In this document: in pieces, positions 12,749 to 24,646 of the stretch
Numbering within the stretch: the first letter of the stretch is position 1
Layout: each line of letters opens with the position of its first letter
Assembly: GCA_038093515.1 (NCBI GenBank)
Contig: JBBPSI010000030.1
Location: forward strand, 114,912 to 178,911
Direction: 5' to 3'
Length of the DNA: 64,000 nucleotides
Origin: Butyriboletus loyo
Taxonomy: Eukaryota > Basidiomycota > Agaricomycetes > Boletales > Boletaceae
Program-made: the position numbers and the translations under genes
The notes under the pieces: model-generated
Seen by the model: only the letters and a program-made list of their open reading frames with translations
What the model was told of the DNA's origin: nothing
Database searches by the model: none

Positions 12749-15051
12749 ATGGCTGATTCCAGCAAACCATTCTCCTCTGCGGAGCGTATGTTCACTGCCT
12801 TCCTCAAATTAAACGATCCCCTGGGCTTATTCGCAGCGTCTGATTGCGATGCCCACGGCAGTGCGATTGAGAACACGCTGATGCCGCTCCCGTTCCCGCC
12901 ACTCGAGGCTTTACCTTGTACAAACCGCTGCCCTAAACCTGCCAGGATACCTTGTAGCAAGTGCACACTGGTGTCATACTGTTCACAGGTAAGTGCTTGG
13001 CCCCGATGACTTATATCATGCCGATGTCTCGAAGAAATGTGAGAGAGAACATAGGAATGTTCATAAACGAAGTGCGTCATGTACTCTCAGCATACGATCG
13101 GAAACTGATCAGTGGCAGATTGTGGTGTTCTCCCTGGTTCGAGCGCTTTCCGAACTACTGGCCCTCAGGACGACAATGACTGTTTCCCGAGACCACCTCC
13201 CCTACGTGAAGAAACCATACCGATGGCGGCACCGCTGTTCGCTCTAGACTTCTGTAGAGAACGTTCGCAGACTGATCAGTTTGTAACCTAGATCTGGAAA
13301 TCTGCTTGCAGTAGATATCATCAACCTCAAAAACAATGAAAAAGATAAGACGAGAGATTTTTCTCTGGCTTTTGCTGGTGAGCCATTCTTTCGGCCCTAC
13401 CCTTCATCACTCTCAATTCCTTGCCATCTAGCTTCCGGAGACCTTCGAAACGTCGTACGCACAGTCAACACACTGGGATCTGACTACGCAGGACGTCTCC
13501 ATATCCTGCTCAACGACACCTCAAAGACTATTGTGTCGCGCAACATCGTTTTACTGCTGATTTTGGGTGTAATGCCCAACGAAGCGGTTGCCGCCGAGAT
13601 CGCACTGCATTTTTGGTACTCTGTTTTCTTGCCAGAGGAGTACCGTCTTCGTATCCTCGCCTTACTTGTGTTGATTTTGCAACAACGCACCGACAAGACA
13701 GAACCTCTCCTTGTCGATCTGGGTCGACGCGCGAAATTGGCCTGTCTGGTGCCTCAGGAGATAACAGACCATCTGTTGTATACTGCAGGCCCCACACTGT
13801 CAACCTCACAAGCGCGGGACGAGTATGAGCGCGTCTATGCAATGCCAGCTCGACTGGACGCCAGAAATCGAGCGCTGGCGGGGGTGAAATCCTGTCACAG
13901 CCTCGCATTTGCGGCGTTTTGGCGATCTGGGGTTGTCCTTCCTTTCAGCGTCCCCAGTGTCCACCATACGGCACCCAACGCCTCCCTGTTTTCACCTTGT
14001 GGTACTTGGCTTCCGGATAACGTCGAGAACCCACTTGCATCTTGGGAGTAGGTCGAAAACGTCCAGTTTCAACATTGTTATACTCACGTCGTTTTGCATG
14101 TGTAGGCTCAACGAGATCATCAAGTCGGGGCATGCATATGGGGCACAACCCGGGGACATCTACGGCTGTCTGTACTTTTTCCTCTCCGACCAATTACGAA
14201 CGTTTGCAAAGCGTATTCGTGAACTCGATGTCACGTTCCACATATTCAACACTGCCGCCACACATACGCTCGCTCGAGACATTTCGGGCGGGCAGTACTC
14301 TAGATACGGCTTAACGCCGAGCATCCGATTCGACCGCATCGACCTCGCTCACACCCTTGCAGACTCTGAGGATATGCGAGATGTGTTGAAGTCGTGGATG
14401 CCGTTGTTGTCACCGGGAGATACAGCTGCGATCGTTGGTGTCTTCTCCGACTGGACAAGCACCCAAAAGGACGGCAGCGTTGCTGGAGCGGACCAAGCCA
14501 TCGTCGCTCCGATCGTTGGAAAGTTGATCAAACTGGGCAGGGTGACCAAATTTCCATTCGTTTTTTTGTATTTTCCCGGGCATGAGCCCCCATTCACGCG
14601 AAAATTTGGCAGTTGCCGCCTGGAACGACGTTGGAAGACGCGATGGAAACGGAAACGGCGCAGCTTGACGCAGCGTATGACAACTCGAAAGCGTTTTCTA
14701 GGTTTCTGAAGATGAGTTCGTTCGGCAACGTGCTTCGAGAAACGTCGCTCAAGCGTCGACTGAGACACAAAATTTTGCCCCAGGTACGTCGTGTATCTCG
14801 GACCTTGGCACCCACACGGAGACACTGGCATACCACCAACAGCGAATCAGGATGCCGATAGATGCAAAAGCGTCGGACTTGCCTCACCTTCCCGAAGACG
14901 AGACTTGGTACCGTTATGTGTGTCTATTTTTTGCGTTCGCAGTGAAAGAGTACTGTTTGTTGATCGTTTCCCCCTACGACGCGGACAGGTCAGACTCGCT
15001 AGAGTCTCGTTTACGGCGCGTTATGTAGAGCTTGTGCGTGCGGCGGCGTAG
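12749..15051 (+). CDS. MYND zinc-finger / DUF4470 protein, copy B (possibly damaged)
   Basis: This is a tandem paralogue of copy A. ATG 12749 gives MADSSKPFSSAERMFTAFLK. The MYND finger reads CTNRCPKPARIPCSKCTLVS with YCSQ, then KCEREHRNVHK after an intron. Further blocks align with copy A: VDIINLKNNEKDKTRDFSLA, SRNIVLLLILGVMPNEA, ALHFWYSVFLPEEYRLRIL, YGCLYFFLSDQLRTFA and SIRFDRIDLAHTL. The last exon, VSFTARYVELVRAAA, matches the end of copy A. The linker between the finger and DUF4470 (about 13080-13310) could not be read as one clean spliced frame, unlike in copy A, so this copy may have lost function there or use an unusual splice pattern. Overall similarity suggests an old duplication, not a recent one. 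Confidence 0.7.
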
Positions 15052-15399
15052 CGGCTCACGAAGTCATACATCACCTACTACCCACTAGTTATGCATGTAT
15101 GGTTTGTGTATGGTAGTTGGTTTTTGTGTCCCTAAAATGTACCTACATCACACACACCAATTCGCAAACCCACATAAGGAGCATACTCGCTCACCGGAGG
15201 AGGTACAATGGCACACATACTACACATACTCCATACCCATGTAGTAGCGCAAGACAGCAATGTAGGACAATAAAAAAGTGCATGGACCGCGCCTGATATC
15301 TACGTTGAACCACCTGGAATAATATGTGCCAACTTCAGCAGCCGCAATAAACGCCCAATCCATGCCGGAATCTTGGCCGTGACCCAATCCCCTGCTTCT

Positions 15400-16350
15400 T
15401 CCTAGTGTGTTTCACTGTGAGCCTAACAATGTCAGTTGAAATGGTGAGTGCGCACCGTCGTCGCGGCCGTGGCTTCAGATGCATTGCTCACTTGCGGCGC
15501 CTAACAGAAAGTGAGTTGTCACGATATGATCCATTGTCGCGAGAAAGACGAACAGGGTCGGTTGTCTTTGGATCTGCATCACCTTGTCCGCTACTGTATG
15601 CGACCTTGTTCGGATGGCTCGTCTTGGTGTTCGTTTTAGGCTGTGACACAGGATAAAAAACGACGCTGACGAACAAAATTAAGCAGTCAACGGACCTGTT
15701 TTACGGGCTTTGGTTTTACGGGCTTTGCAACCGTTCGCTGTAGCTTCGTCAGACATGCCGTTTGTCTACCAAAGAAGAAAACACTCACTGGTACGCGCTT
15801 TCCTGCAGCCATTCTGGAAGGTCCTTCGCTTGCAGTATTCCCTCTCGCCTGTGACCTGAGACGAGATCGGAGGTTCGCAGGTCGACCAAGTTCCCTGGAA
15901 AGGCGGTCTGGCTGATCCGAACGCTGGCCCTTGTCACGCCTCTTCAGAATCGTTTGTAACCATTTGTTGTGTGACAACTGTGGCTTGGCACAGGACGGAA
16001 CAAGCGGTGGTATTTCGTCCTTGCAGAAATGGCTTGAGGAAGCGGGGGACGGTGGCTCCAGCATTGTCAACATAAAGTAGGGGTACAGTCAAATCAGCAC
16101 AGACCTCATCATAGTCGAATAGGGGTGCAGGGGTACTAATCGGCACCTCGACCTTATGCCGTCATGAAAACCAGCGCCAAATAGGAATTGGGTTAACCCC
16201 ACCTCGAGCAAATCATCACTACTGTCCTCGTCGTGAGTCTCTAGCTCAGGCGGACTTGACGTCGTGGACTGTTCCTCCTGTGCAGAAGTTAGTGCAGCTC
16301 TTTTGGCGACAGGATAACAACTTGAAACACCTACCGAGGTCAAGTCTGGT
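15400..16350 (-). pseudogene. Detached C-terminal tail of the WD40-array family
   Basis: On the minus strand this stretch matches the disordered tail of the WD40 genes at 26-31 kb, exon by exon. It contains SSDDLLEVGL, APLFDYDEVC, PSPASSSHF, KWLQTILKRRDKGQRSDQ, DRLSRELGRPANLRSRLRSQ, GNTASEGPSRMAAGKRVP, and the end module around GQGDADPKTTDPVRLSRDNG. Intron positions are kept, so it arose by DNA duplication. No beta-propeller part lies upstream in this orientation. It is therefore a tail-only fragment with no evident start codon. Confidence 0.72.
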
Positions 16351-16353
16351 GCT

Positions 16354-16545
16354 TTACTGAGATTGAATTCGGCGATGAATTGTTCGCTTGCTGATAAAGA
16401 GTGAGCTACATATCACGATGTGATCCACCGTCACCAAAAAGACGCACAGGGCCACCTGCCCTTGAACCTGTGGGACCTTGTCTGCTATATGAGGCACCCT
16501 TGTTCGGATCCCTTGGCACTTGAGCGGTCTTGACCATTTTCTTTC
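16354..16545 (-). pseudogene. Second, diverged WD40-family tail end
   Basis: Immediately upstream (on the minus strand) of the previous fragment, DNA reading 'GACAAGGTC', 'CAGGTTCAAGGGCAG' and 'ACGGTGGATCACATCGTGA' matches the same end module found near 31080-31190 and 15410-15600. Two copies of the tail end therefore lie head to tail here, showing that tandem duplication also happened at this site. No intact frame is kept. Confidence 0.5.
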
Positions 16546-18100
16546 GTAAGACGACCCTCGGCCTTCTCCTTCTCGGATCGCCACTGTAGGTCGGTTTACC
16601 ACGATGCCATGGCAGCAATGACGGGTCAAATGACGGGTCTAGCTGTGACAGGGGATAAACAAGGACGCCAACGAGAGAATGGTACTGTTGCCTGCCTCTT
16701 GCTCATCCTCATACAGCAGTCCGTTCCGAGTAGGGTAGGCCATCTTTCAAGGTCCCTTGTTTCGGAAATGGATGTTCCGAACGGTGCGCAGTGCCACGAA
16801 GGGAGTGAAACTAAGTGGGAGAGAAGCAGAAGACGTGACTGGGTCGAGTGGACTTGACAAGATCAATCTGGGGGTAACTTGTGCAGCCTCTACCTCGCTA
16901 TTTTAAATGGACCTACATGTTGCTTACACGTTGTTTTAATGACATCGCTTTTTTCGACTTTTCATACAGCAAGCACAGCCTGATCCGCTTTTGAATGTAC
17001 AGGATTGAATAACCTATTCAAGCCCGTCATCGTCCGCGTGCTCTAAGGGTATGATGTTGTACACTCTTTAAACAGCGGGCCAGGTTTCGACATACATCCA
17101 TGGGGCAGAACAGTAATTCTGTCTGAGGAAACCCAGGGTGATTCTGCGTCACTTGCTTGTCAACGATGGAATAATAATGACACCGTTTTAACTCGCTCCT
17201 TGAAGTCAGACGTGGCAGATGTCGAATCGGTAGAATACCTTGGAGACACCGACCGTACCAAGCAGGGCTAGTGCTGGATGCATAGTATACGGTGTCCGTA
17301 TCCGAGGCTTGAACAACCAAATCTATGTGGTACCTGGTGCCTGGTGAGTTCCCTGTATCTAGAACCTATTGAAATGCAAGCGCACCAACAGTCTCGGTCA
17401 TTTGCCCTCTTCATCCGACTGCACGAATCGATACGTTGCATGAGCCTGAACGTGCTCCAGCATGTCATGCAATAGGAATGCACTCATCGGCACTTGGGGA
17501 ATCTGATCGCAAGTTCAGATCACATCAGATCGCCCTACAGGACCACTCACCGTGACGTCGCATTGATTGGTCAAATGACGTCCTTGAACAGCCGATACAC
17601 CCGTGAAACCAAGTCATCCTGGTCCTGTCTCTGGTCATACTGCCTGACCGCATAGAGAGCGCGCCAGGCGAGTGTTTAAAGCGTGACTTTTTGTTGCCAG
17701 AATGGAATCTAAAGGTCAATGGCAATGTGAACGACATGTGATGTGTCCTCTTGTGTAGCCCCCCCCCCACGCTGTCCTTGGAAAAGAGGGTTGTTTAAGG
17801 GAAGCAAAATCACTCTTGGACGTGTTGTATCAACCAAACCCGCGTCCCATCAGTTCGAAACTAACCAGGGCCCGGAGGAGCGAAAGTGCATATGTCGGTG
17901 AAGTACGATGACAGTCTCTTAAGGGTCCGTGATAAATGCAAACGTCCAGATCTTCAGTCGCACTTGAAGGAGTCAGAGAACGCGAAACACTCGTTTGACA
18001 TGATGTTGGCAGTATAGGTAGTAATCGCGACTGGGTATATATGGTATACAAACAAAACTATACAGTACATGTTGAATTCACATCCCGAACGTCCAATTGA
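16546..18100. other. Intergenic, no gene seen
   Basis: Short frames only. A run of ten or eleven C residues lies at about 17759-17769. The right end is the 3' flank of the gene ending at 18101. Confidence 0.45.
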
Positions 18101-19534
18101 TCACAAGACCATCTCCGGAGACTTCGACTCTCTGCTATAAAATGCCATTGCTCGCTCACACTCCTCGTCGAAATCCATATTAAAAATTGGATCTGAGACG
18201 ACCATCCCGTAATCTTCGTCTTCGTCGTCATCATTATTGTCCTCGTCCTGTCCAGCACTAAAGCGAAAGATCGGTCCTGGAGGCGACGTTGGGTCTGCCT
18301 TGGACTCAATAGGCATTGCCAACTTCATGGACATATCAAACGTGTCACATTTGGTGTGATCGTGTTGAAAGAGACCGATCAACAACTCCCATCTGGCATA
18401 CCACGACAAATCCCATTCACAAAAACGGTTCCATGAAAATGGACTGTGTGGAGACGAAGAGAACTTCAAAGACTCTCGAGGGAGTTGGCTTGTGGGGATT
18501 GGACTATCATCTGCAACAAGGGTGGAGTCGGATTCTTCACCTCCCGAGATCGACGAGGTATACGAACTCAACGTCGATGAGGATGTGGACGCTTGAACGT
18601 GCGCCGAGTTGCATACAGACGCGGATAGTGCCGAGGATGCAGATTTTTGATGCATATTGAACATGTACAGCATCTTGTGAAGCGTCCACAAAGGAAACTT
18701 GAAAAAGCAACGATCGATATTGACAGAGTATGGATCCCTCAGTGCCGAGATATCCCCAACGCGAGGGAAGATGGAAGCGTGGATATCTCGTTCGTGTTTC
18801 TTGGGTGGGTGGTCTGCGAGATCGCGCTCCAGCCCTGACGGAGGGGTACGCATATATGGTGGTGGGCTCTCCACGGCGCGTGGTTGGGCAGTAGCGAGGC
18901 CCGTATATGCGGCGTTTGTCTCGGATTTCTGTTTTTGTGCCTCGCCTTGCTCCGTGCGTGATCGCCATTCGGCCCATTCTTCGTGTCGTGAATTCCAAAG
19001 GGTTTTTTGTTGGAGAAGGGCACTGCGGGAGAAACCGTGATGAGGGTAGTTGAGTCTCTGCGGTGCGGTGCGGGATGGCAGCGTGTCTTCTGGTATGTCG
19101 AGGTTGAATTGCACTAAAAGCGAGCGGACTGGTATCGGAGACCGGGGCTCGATGACGACCTGGTCCATTGAGTGTTCTCGTGGTATGGGGGGCAGCGTAT
19201 GTGATGTGTCTACATTTTCGTGGGAGTGCGAATCCGTAGCTTGTGGTGGATCATCCTCAACGCCCTCCACACTTTGAAGACGGGAGCGATCTGGAGGTGC
19301 GATGTCGACCGCGATAGCATCTTCCTCGATAAATGTGTGAGGGCGGTTGTCGCGAAAGGGAGTGCAGGCCGAGCCCATGCTGTGCATCTCCGAGGCACCC
19401 CTCGTTTCAAGAACAATGCCGCCATCTTCTAGGTCTTCCATGCAGAAATCAAGACGGCTAGGAGAACGAAGGGGCATATGAGGTTCGTCCGACTCGTCCG
19501 ACGAGGGGGATGGCGTGGAAAACGAACAATCCAT
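18101..19534 (-). CDS. Unidentified, mostly disordered protein
   Basis: A single uninterrupted frame of about 477 codons runs from the ATG at 19534 (MDCSFSTPSPSSDESDEPHM) to a stop at 18101. The first half is rich in Ser, Pro, Asp and Glu and carries low-complexity, probably disordered sequence. The middle holds a more ordered segment (DRCFFKFPLWTLHKMLYMF, then a Ser/Thr-rich linker). The C-terminal part has WNRFCEWDLSWYARWELL and an acidic stretch of about 10 residues. I do not recognise a domain. Long unbroken length with normal codon usage favours a real gene. No signal peptide or membrane segment is visible. It lies downstream of the CNH gene on the same strand, with 227 bp between them. 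Confidence 0.62.
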   Translation of the reverse strand: MDCSFSTPSPSSDESDEPHMPLRSPSRLDFCMEDLEDGGIVLETRGASEMHSMGSACTPFRDNRPHTFIEEDAIAVDIAPPDRSRLQSVEGVEDDPPQATDSHSHENVDTSHTLPPIPREHSMDQVVIEPRSPIPVRSLLVQFNLDIPEDTLPSRTAPQRLNYPHHGFSRSALLQQKTLWNSRHEEWAEWRSRTEQGEAQKQKSETNAAYTGLATAQPRAVESPPPYMRTPPSGLERDLADHPPKKHERDIHASIFPRVGDISALRDPYSVNIDRCFFKFPLWTLHKMLYMFNMHQKSASSALSASVCNSAHVQASTSSSTLSSYTSSISGGEESDSTLVADDSPIPTSQLPRESLKFSSSPHSPFSWNRFCEWDLSWYARWELLIGLFQHDHTKCDTFDMSMKLAMPIESKADPTSPPGPIFRFSAGQDEDNNDDDEDEDYGMVVSDPIFNMDFDEECERAMAFYSRESKSPEMVL

Positions 19535-19761
19535 GAATGTGCTTATCGCAGGAGATACAGGATAGAACAAAAGATGAGAAAGGAGGAAGGTAACGCGGGA
19601 GACTGCCGCGGGCGTGTGTTATGTACACGTCAATGGCCAAGGGAGTGTGGACATCAAAGCAACGCGATATGCTCGGTCACGTGGATTGGCTTTCAATGAG
19701 CCACCAGGTCAACAATGGAATATATCATGCATAGGTACAGACACACCAGGAATGGTCCCCT

Positions 19762-21039
19762 TTACTTTCTGTCAAACCTCAGGGTCGTCTTTCGCATCTT
19801 CTCGGAGTGTTCAGAAAACGGCACTATGTATCCGCCCAGAGATGTTACCAGCCCAATCCTCTTATCTGCAACACTGTCGCTGTCCAGCGGCGCGGAGACA
19901 ACCTGAATGATTGATTGGGTCTCGATGCTGTGAATCTCAATTGTGCCATCGGGCAGGAGTGTGGTAATGTTTGGGTAGTCCAGACCTATCGGCATCGGTC
20001 TGTTCCGTGTGGAGAGGCATGTTATATTAACACTCACAGACAGAGAGCGGATGACTCGGCCATTCTAGGGTTCCCCTAACAGGATCACCCTCCCCTGTGA
20101 CAAAGACACCGAGGGTAGTTGCACCAGTCCACGAGAGCAAGAGAAACTCGTTTCCACCAACAACCACGATAAATGGCTTAACCGGCGTTGAATTGTCCAT
20201 TGCCTGATTAACAGGAAGCACAGATAACATCTGGGCGGTGTGCAAATCGATAACGTTGTAGTATTGGCTGTCGGCGACACAGAGGTATTGGCCCGCACGT
20301 CGCGCTAGCTGAGCTCCCGGTTGGAATGGAATCTCCTATGTAAATCAAGGTTCCGTCAGTATCATTGAAATTTTACCATGTTGACTCAGACCAACTCTGG
20401 AGTAAACCAGACGCTCTTCATATAGACTATACAATGCAATAGAGTTCCGCTTTATGACAGAGAAGTCAACCGGTTGCAACTTGCTCGGGATGTCGTGCAC
20501 CATGGGTGTGACACGCAAAAGCTGGTGTTGATCAATTGCAAAGGTCTCCACATGGCGAATGGGCTTGATATTGGGTACAGGATCGAGCGAAGGTAATGTA
20601 TAGAAGTGGATTTGTCGATCTTTGGATACATCTGAGTGGCGTCGATTGCGATGATAACGTGTGCTTACCGGACAAGATCAGCACACGGGACATGTAAGGG
20701 ATGAGGACGAGTTCGTCGATGGGTTTTCCATTCGGAAGACTCTGACGCGAGAGCAGAGAGTAGGATGTTTGCTGAGGGGACAAGACAACATGACATCGCG
20801 CAGTCGGCACGTGCTGAGTAGACTTGCCTCTGTGGAATCTGGCTCAGCTTGAAGAGCGTATCGTACTAGCTCGCCGTTGGTACATCCGACGTAGACCTCG
20901 GAACCTATGTCACATGGATAAGGGAGACAATACGGTCTGTATTGTGCATACCGAGTGCCTGAGCGCATGAAATATGACCGGCAGTTATTGTAGGTATGAG
21001 GGGTTGTATGAGATAGGGAGGGACGAGGTCAGTGGACAT
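19762..21039 (-). CDS. Vps3/TGFBRAP1-type CNH-domain protein, apparently C-terminally truncated
   Basis: Full-length members are subunits of the CORVET tethering complex that act in endosome/vacuole fusion. They have an N-terminal citron-homology (CNH) propeller followed by clathrin-like helical repeats. A short first exon from ATG 21039 gives MSTDLVPPYLIQPLIPTITA and is joined after an intron to GSEVYVGCTNGELVRYAL. Later exons give YTLLSRQSLPNGKPIDELVL, HFYTLPSLDPVPNIKPIRHV, DFSVIKRNSIALYSLYEERL, EIPFQPGAQLARRAGQYLC, FLLLSWTGATTLGVFVTGEG and LDYPNITTLLPDGTIEIHSI. The frame stops at 19762 after only about 360 residues. No CLH repeats or later domains occur before the next gene. It could be a true short CNH protein, a truncated gene, or a gene with an exon I missed. 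Confidence 0.75.
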
Positions 21040-21702
21040 GACAAAACTAGATCAACCTTGATACGTAAATCCGACGCCCGCTGCTTGGGTCAAGATATGC
21101 ACTTCCCCCTGCCCCTACCCCCGACCCCACCTCACCCTCCTGACCATGATCATGCAGCCTGTCGCGACCACACCACACCGAAGAGCCTCCATTTCCGTAG
21201 CCCATCCCAGAAGCCCGACCGGTCGCGACTCACCGTTTATCCTCCAATCAGGGTTACCAGGTCCAGCAGCCGAGAAATGGGTCGGATCGTGGGCGCACGT
21301 CCATGCCAGAAGTCGGTCGCTTTCAGTGTCACCATCCAACACGTTACTGACCGCGGATACAGCTCTCATCGACTCTCGTATCGTTGCCGTAGACGCGGAC
21401 TGTACTGTGGAAGACGCCTGCGATGCAAGTTTGACACTCATTCTCCGCTATCCTGGCTCATGCATTCTTGTAGCTGCTCCTCAGGGAAGATACTTCCTGT
21501 CTAGCAGTCAAGGCCCTACCTAGCGCTCAAACAGGCTCCCCGTTTCTAGGCCTCTTCGACGTGCGTGTCTACATCTTTCCAATTGGATCCTTCTCTGACG
21601 GTGGCCTAGTTCTCCGATGTCAATGCATTCTTGACCTTGGCTGCCACCCGGCACACAATTCCTCCACACGAGCTCAAAGCAAACTCCCGAGCAGACCAAA
21701 TC

Positions 21703-23084
21703 ATGTCTGCGGCGCGCTCTGGTCGCGTCCCTGTCCACCTAGTCAGCAGTGAGTATCTTTATTCCCCATCCCTTTTGATCTCTTGATGGGCGACAGACTT
21801 GTCCGAGAAGAACTTTCTCGAAATTCTACCCTACGAAGCGACCGTAGTATCTCTATTGGCTGTATTCGCCCGTGGAACACACAGGGGTAGGAAATCTGTC
21901 AATTAACGACACGAATCCATGCTCAACACACATACAGTACTTGTATCCTCGCCCTCTCCATCCGACACGTATCTTGGCATGGTATCTGACATGGGCCTTT
22001 TATCATGGTTCTCTGCCTACGCGGAACGAACATCAGCGTTCCGGTCTTACCTCTCAAACTCGCTCTACGCGCTGACCCTTCCTTCCCTTCATATGTACTC
22101 TTCGGTCGTTGCCACATCTAGCACTGCCCAGGTCCTCGATGTCATGCGACTCATGAGCGAGCAAGGCGTGAGCAGTGTCGCTGTCATCGACGAAGAGTCG
22201 GGAACGTTGTTGAGTGCAGTTAGCGTCACTGATGTTGGCAAGGTATGACGATCCGGTTATCACACTCTTCGCTTCGATATTGATTCATCGCTTCTAGATA
22301 GTAGTTCCTTCCCAGAGCAATCATATACTTTCCACGTCTGTGTACCAATTTATCGCGCAAATCAAGGTTTGAGCGCTGTCATTCACGTCTGCATCCGACA
22401 TTGACACCGAAACAGGAGCCCGATGGCCTGACAGATGGTGTTGACAAATATCCAGGTGAGGGGTATGTCTCATCTCTCCAACGAGAATATCGATGCTAAT
22501 GTTTGCCCAGTATACGTCGTATTCCCCACCAGCACGCTTTCATACACCATCCAGAAGCTTCTCGCCAGTACGTGCCCCTCCCTGCTTTCCCCCATTCACG
22601 CTTTCTGATCTACAACCTGTCCTCGCAGCCAACTCGCATCGGCTCTTCGTCACTGACAATGATTTCTCCCTCTCCTCATCTCCTTCCCCCTCCAATCTGG
22701 GAAGTGGCAACCTCTGCGGCATCGTCTCCATCGTCGACAGTGAGTCCCATCCCCTTCCCGCCCTCTTCTAACTCATACTATACTCCTCCTCCCCTGTTTC
22801 GAACAGTCCTCTCCCTCTTTGCCCGCATCGCCAACATCCCCGACGTCGACCCGACACGACGAATGCGCCATCGCCGTGCCTCTTCCTCCTCCTCTCAATC
22901 CTCCCACTCGGCGCTCTCCCGCGATCTTTCAGCCAGATCCCGTTCGAGCAGCCGAACGAGCATGCGTCTGAGCGCAAGCCCGCGCATCGTCGCGACCACC
23001 GCAGACAAGCGCAACTCCATCTCGAGTCTGGATGCGTTTCAGTGGTCGGAGCTTGTCTCGCCTCGGAAGGAAGAGCATAAGTGA
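21703..23084 (+). CDS. SDS23: SDS23/Moc1-type CBS-domain protein
   Basis: Sds23-family proteins are AMPK-gamma-like CBS proteins that restrain PP2A-type phosphatase and link nutrient state to mitotic entry. ATG 21703 gives MSAARSGRVPVHLVS, spliced to NLSEKNFLEILPYEATVVSL. CBS repeats follow across short introns: SDMGLLSWFSAYAERTSAF, VLDVMRLMSEQGVSSVAVID, VTDVGKIVVPSQSNHILS, VYQFIAQIKEPDG and NLCGIVSIVD. The C-terminal region, SLFARIANIPDVDPTRRMRH, leads into a Ser/Arg-rich tail (RSSSRTSMRLSASP) characteristic of this family and ends SPRKEEHK at 23084. All four CBS units seem present and length is normal. It looks intact. Confidence 0.88.
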
Positions 23085-23523
23085 TGTGGTCTGTTGCTTG
23101 CTCGTCTCGGTGTGCTGCAGGAAGACGTCATTTTCTGACTCGTATCGTTCGACTGTACTGTTTAGCACCTGCGGATTGGCGTCATACCGATTTCACGCTA
23201 ATCCAGGTGCATCAATTTTGTATGTACTGATTGTGTCGTCAAGTGTATCTTTTTTTATCTCGACAGTCCAGGGGCTGAATGTGGGATAGCGACTTGAAAA
23301 AAAAAGAGAAAGCACAAATATTATTGCGCCGACAATCATTTCGAAAAACAACGTAGTGCATACATGCAGAAACCCTAAACGTGAAAGAATGCGTACAAAA
23401 TGCATGCGCGTCGCGAGGCCGATAGTGAAATAAACCATTCTAAAGTCTGATTCTAGGACATAAGACATTAACCGAAGGGGAAGCATATAATAATATAGAG
23501 TAACCGGGCACGAGCAACATACA

Positions 23524-24646
23524 TTACTGCACCGCGTGACCGTTGTCATTCTGCGCTGTGGCTCCTCCTTCTTCCCGCTTGGTGCCAATGGCCCTGGCAA
23601 GGTCACCAATCCTCTGCGAGAGTTTCTCAAGCATCGGCCTGACACCCTCCTTGACCTCTTCGGCAACGCGGTGGACCTTATCGCCAACTGACATGTCAGG
23701 GGTTGTAACGATGCCGCGCAGATCTGTAATAGTTTTGGAGATGTCTGGATAAGTAGATTGAAGGGTTTGCGGGAGAGTGGCAGTAGATTGTTGCAGCTTC
23801 TGCAACTCCAGAAGCATACTATCCGAGAGGGCATGGATCCGCGATTGAGCACCGGTAATAGACGCTGAAGCAAGCCCCTGAATGGAGTTGGCGGTCTCGA
23901 TAGCCTTTTGACTGGATTCAAATAAGCGCCGACATCGAGTGCAAAAAGGCACGTTTACTCACACAAGGACGTTTTGCTGCTGAAGTTGTTTGAGATGCTC
24001 CGAGGAATAGACATATACATTGTCTCTCAGGTGTTTCGAGATGGCATATGCGCGCTGGTACTGGTACTGACACTCGGACGAAGTGGAAGTTGGCGAACTT
24101 GTGCCGGATTCGCTCCCAACTTTGTTGACGGCGCTCTCTAAATAATCGACAATAGGAGCGAATTTCTAAGGGCGTATGTGAGTTATCTTTGGGTACCTGA
24201 AATCACGTGCAAGGCACCTTATCAATGCCCTCTGCAACGCCAACCGCAGGGGTCTTGACATTCTTGTCGAAACGTTCGTTTGCGGACAATACGACGCTGT
24301 CGCGCCTTTCCCGCACATAAGAGGCTACTTCTTCTGGCTTGACCTTGAAGGGGTAAGGATACTTTTGCTCAATGACGTCAAGTCCTTTGTTAGCATAGCC
24401 ATCCGCAGAGACAATGAGGGGTGCGAGACGGATCTGCAGCGGCTGAGAGAAGTTGTACGCGGTTTGGGTGATAGCCTGAGCGGCATGATACGGGGAGCGG
24501 GTGAGCACGTTTGACGAGAGGGCTGAATGTATCTGGTCCAAAGAGGACGCGATAATAGGGATGGAGGCGACGCGAGTCAGCACGGTGATCTCAGGGACCT
24601 GTGGTTGGGGCTGGGCCTCGGGCTGTGATTGAGCAGTGGCCGCCAT
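23524..24646 (-). CDS. Perilipin-like lipid-droplet protein
   Basis: Fungal perilipin-like proteins (MPL1/Cap20 type) coat lipid droplets and control lipolysis. ATG 24646 gives MAATAQSQPEAQPQPQVPE. The conserved start of the PAT-like region follows: LTRVASIPIIASSLDQIHSA, then DGYANKGLDVIEQKYPYPF, a signature of this family. After introns come KFAPIVDYLESAVNKVG and an amphipathic helical part (QRAYAISKHLRDNVYVYSSE; LQKLQQSTATLPQTLQSTYP) ending GGATAQNDNGHAVQ at 23524. No signal peptide or transmembrane span is visible, as expected for a droplet-surface protein. Two or three short introns are present. The gene appears intact and is convergent with SDS23. Confidence 0.8.
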
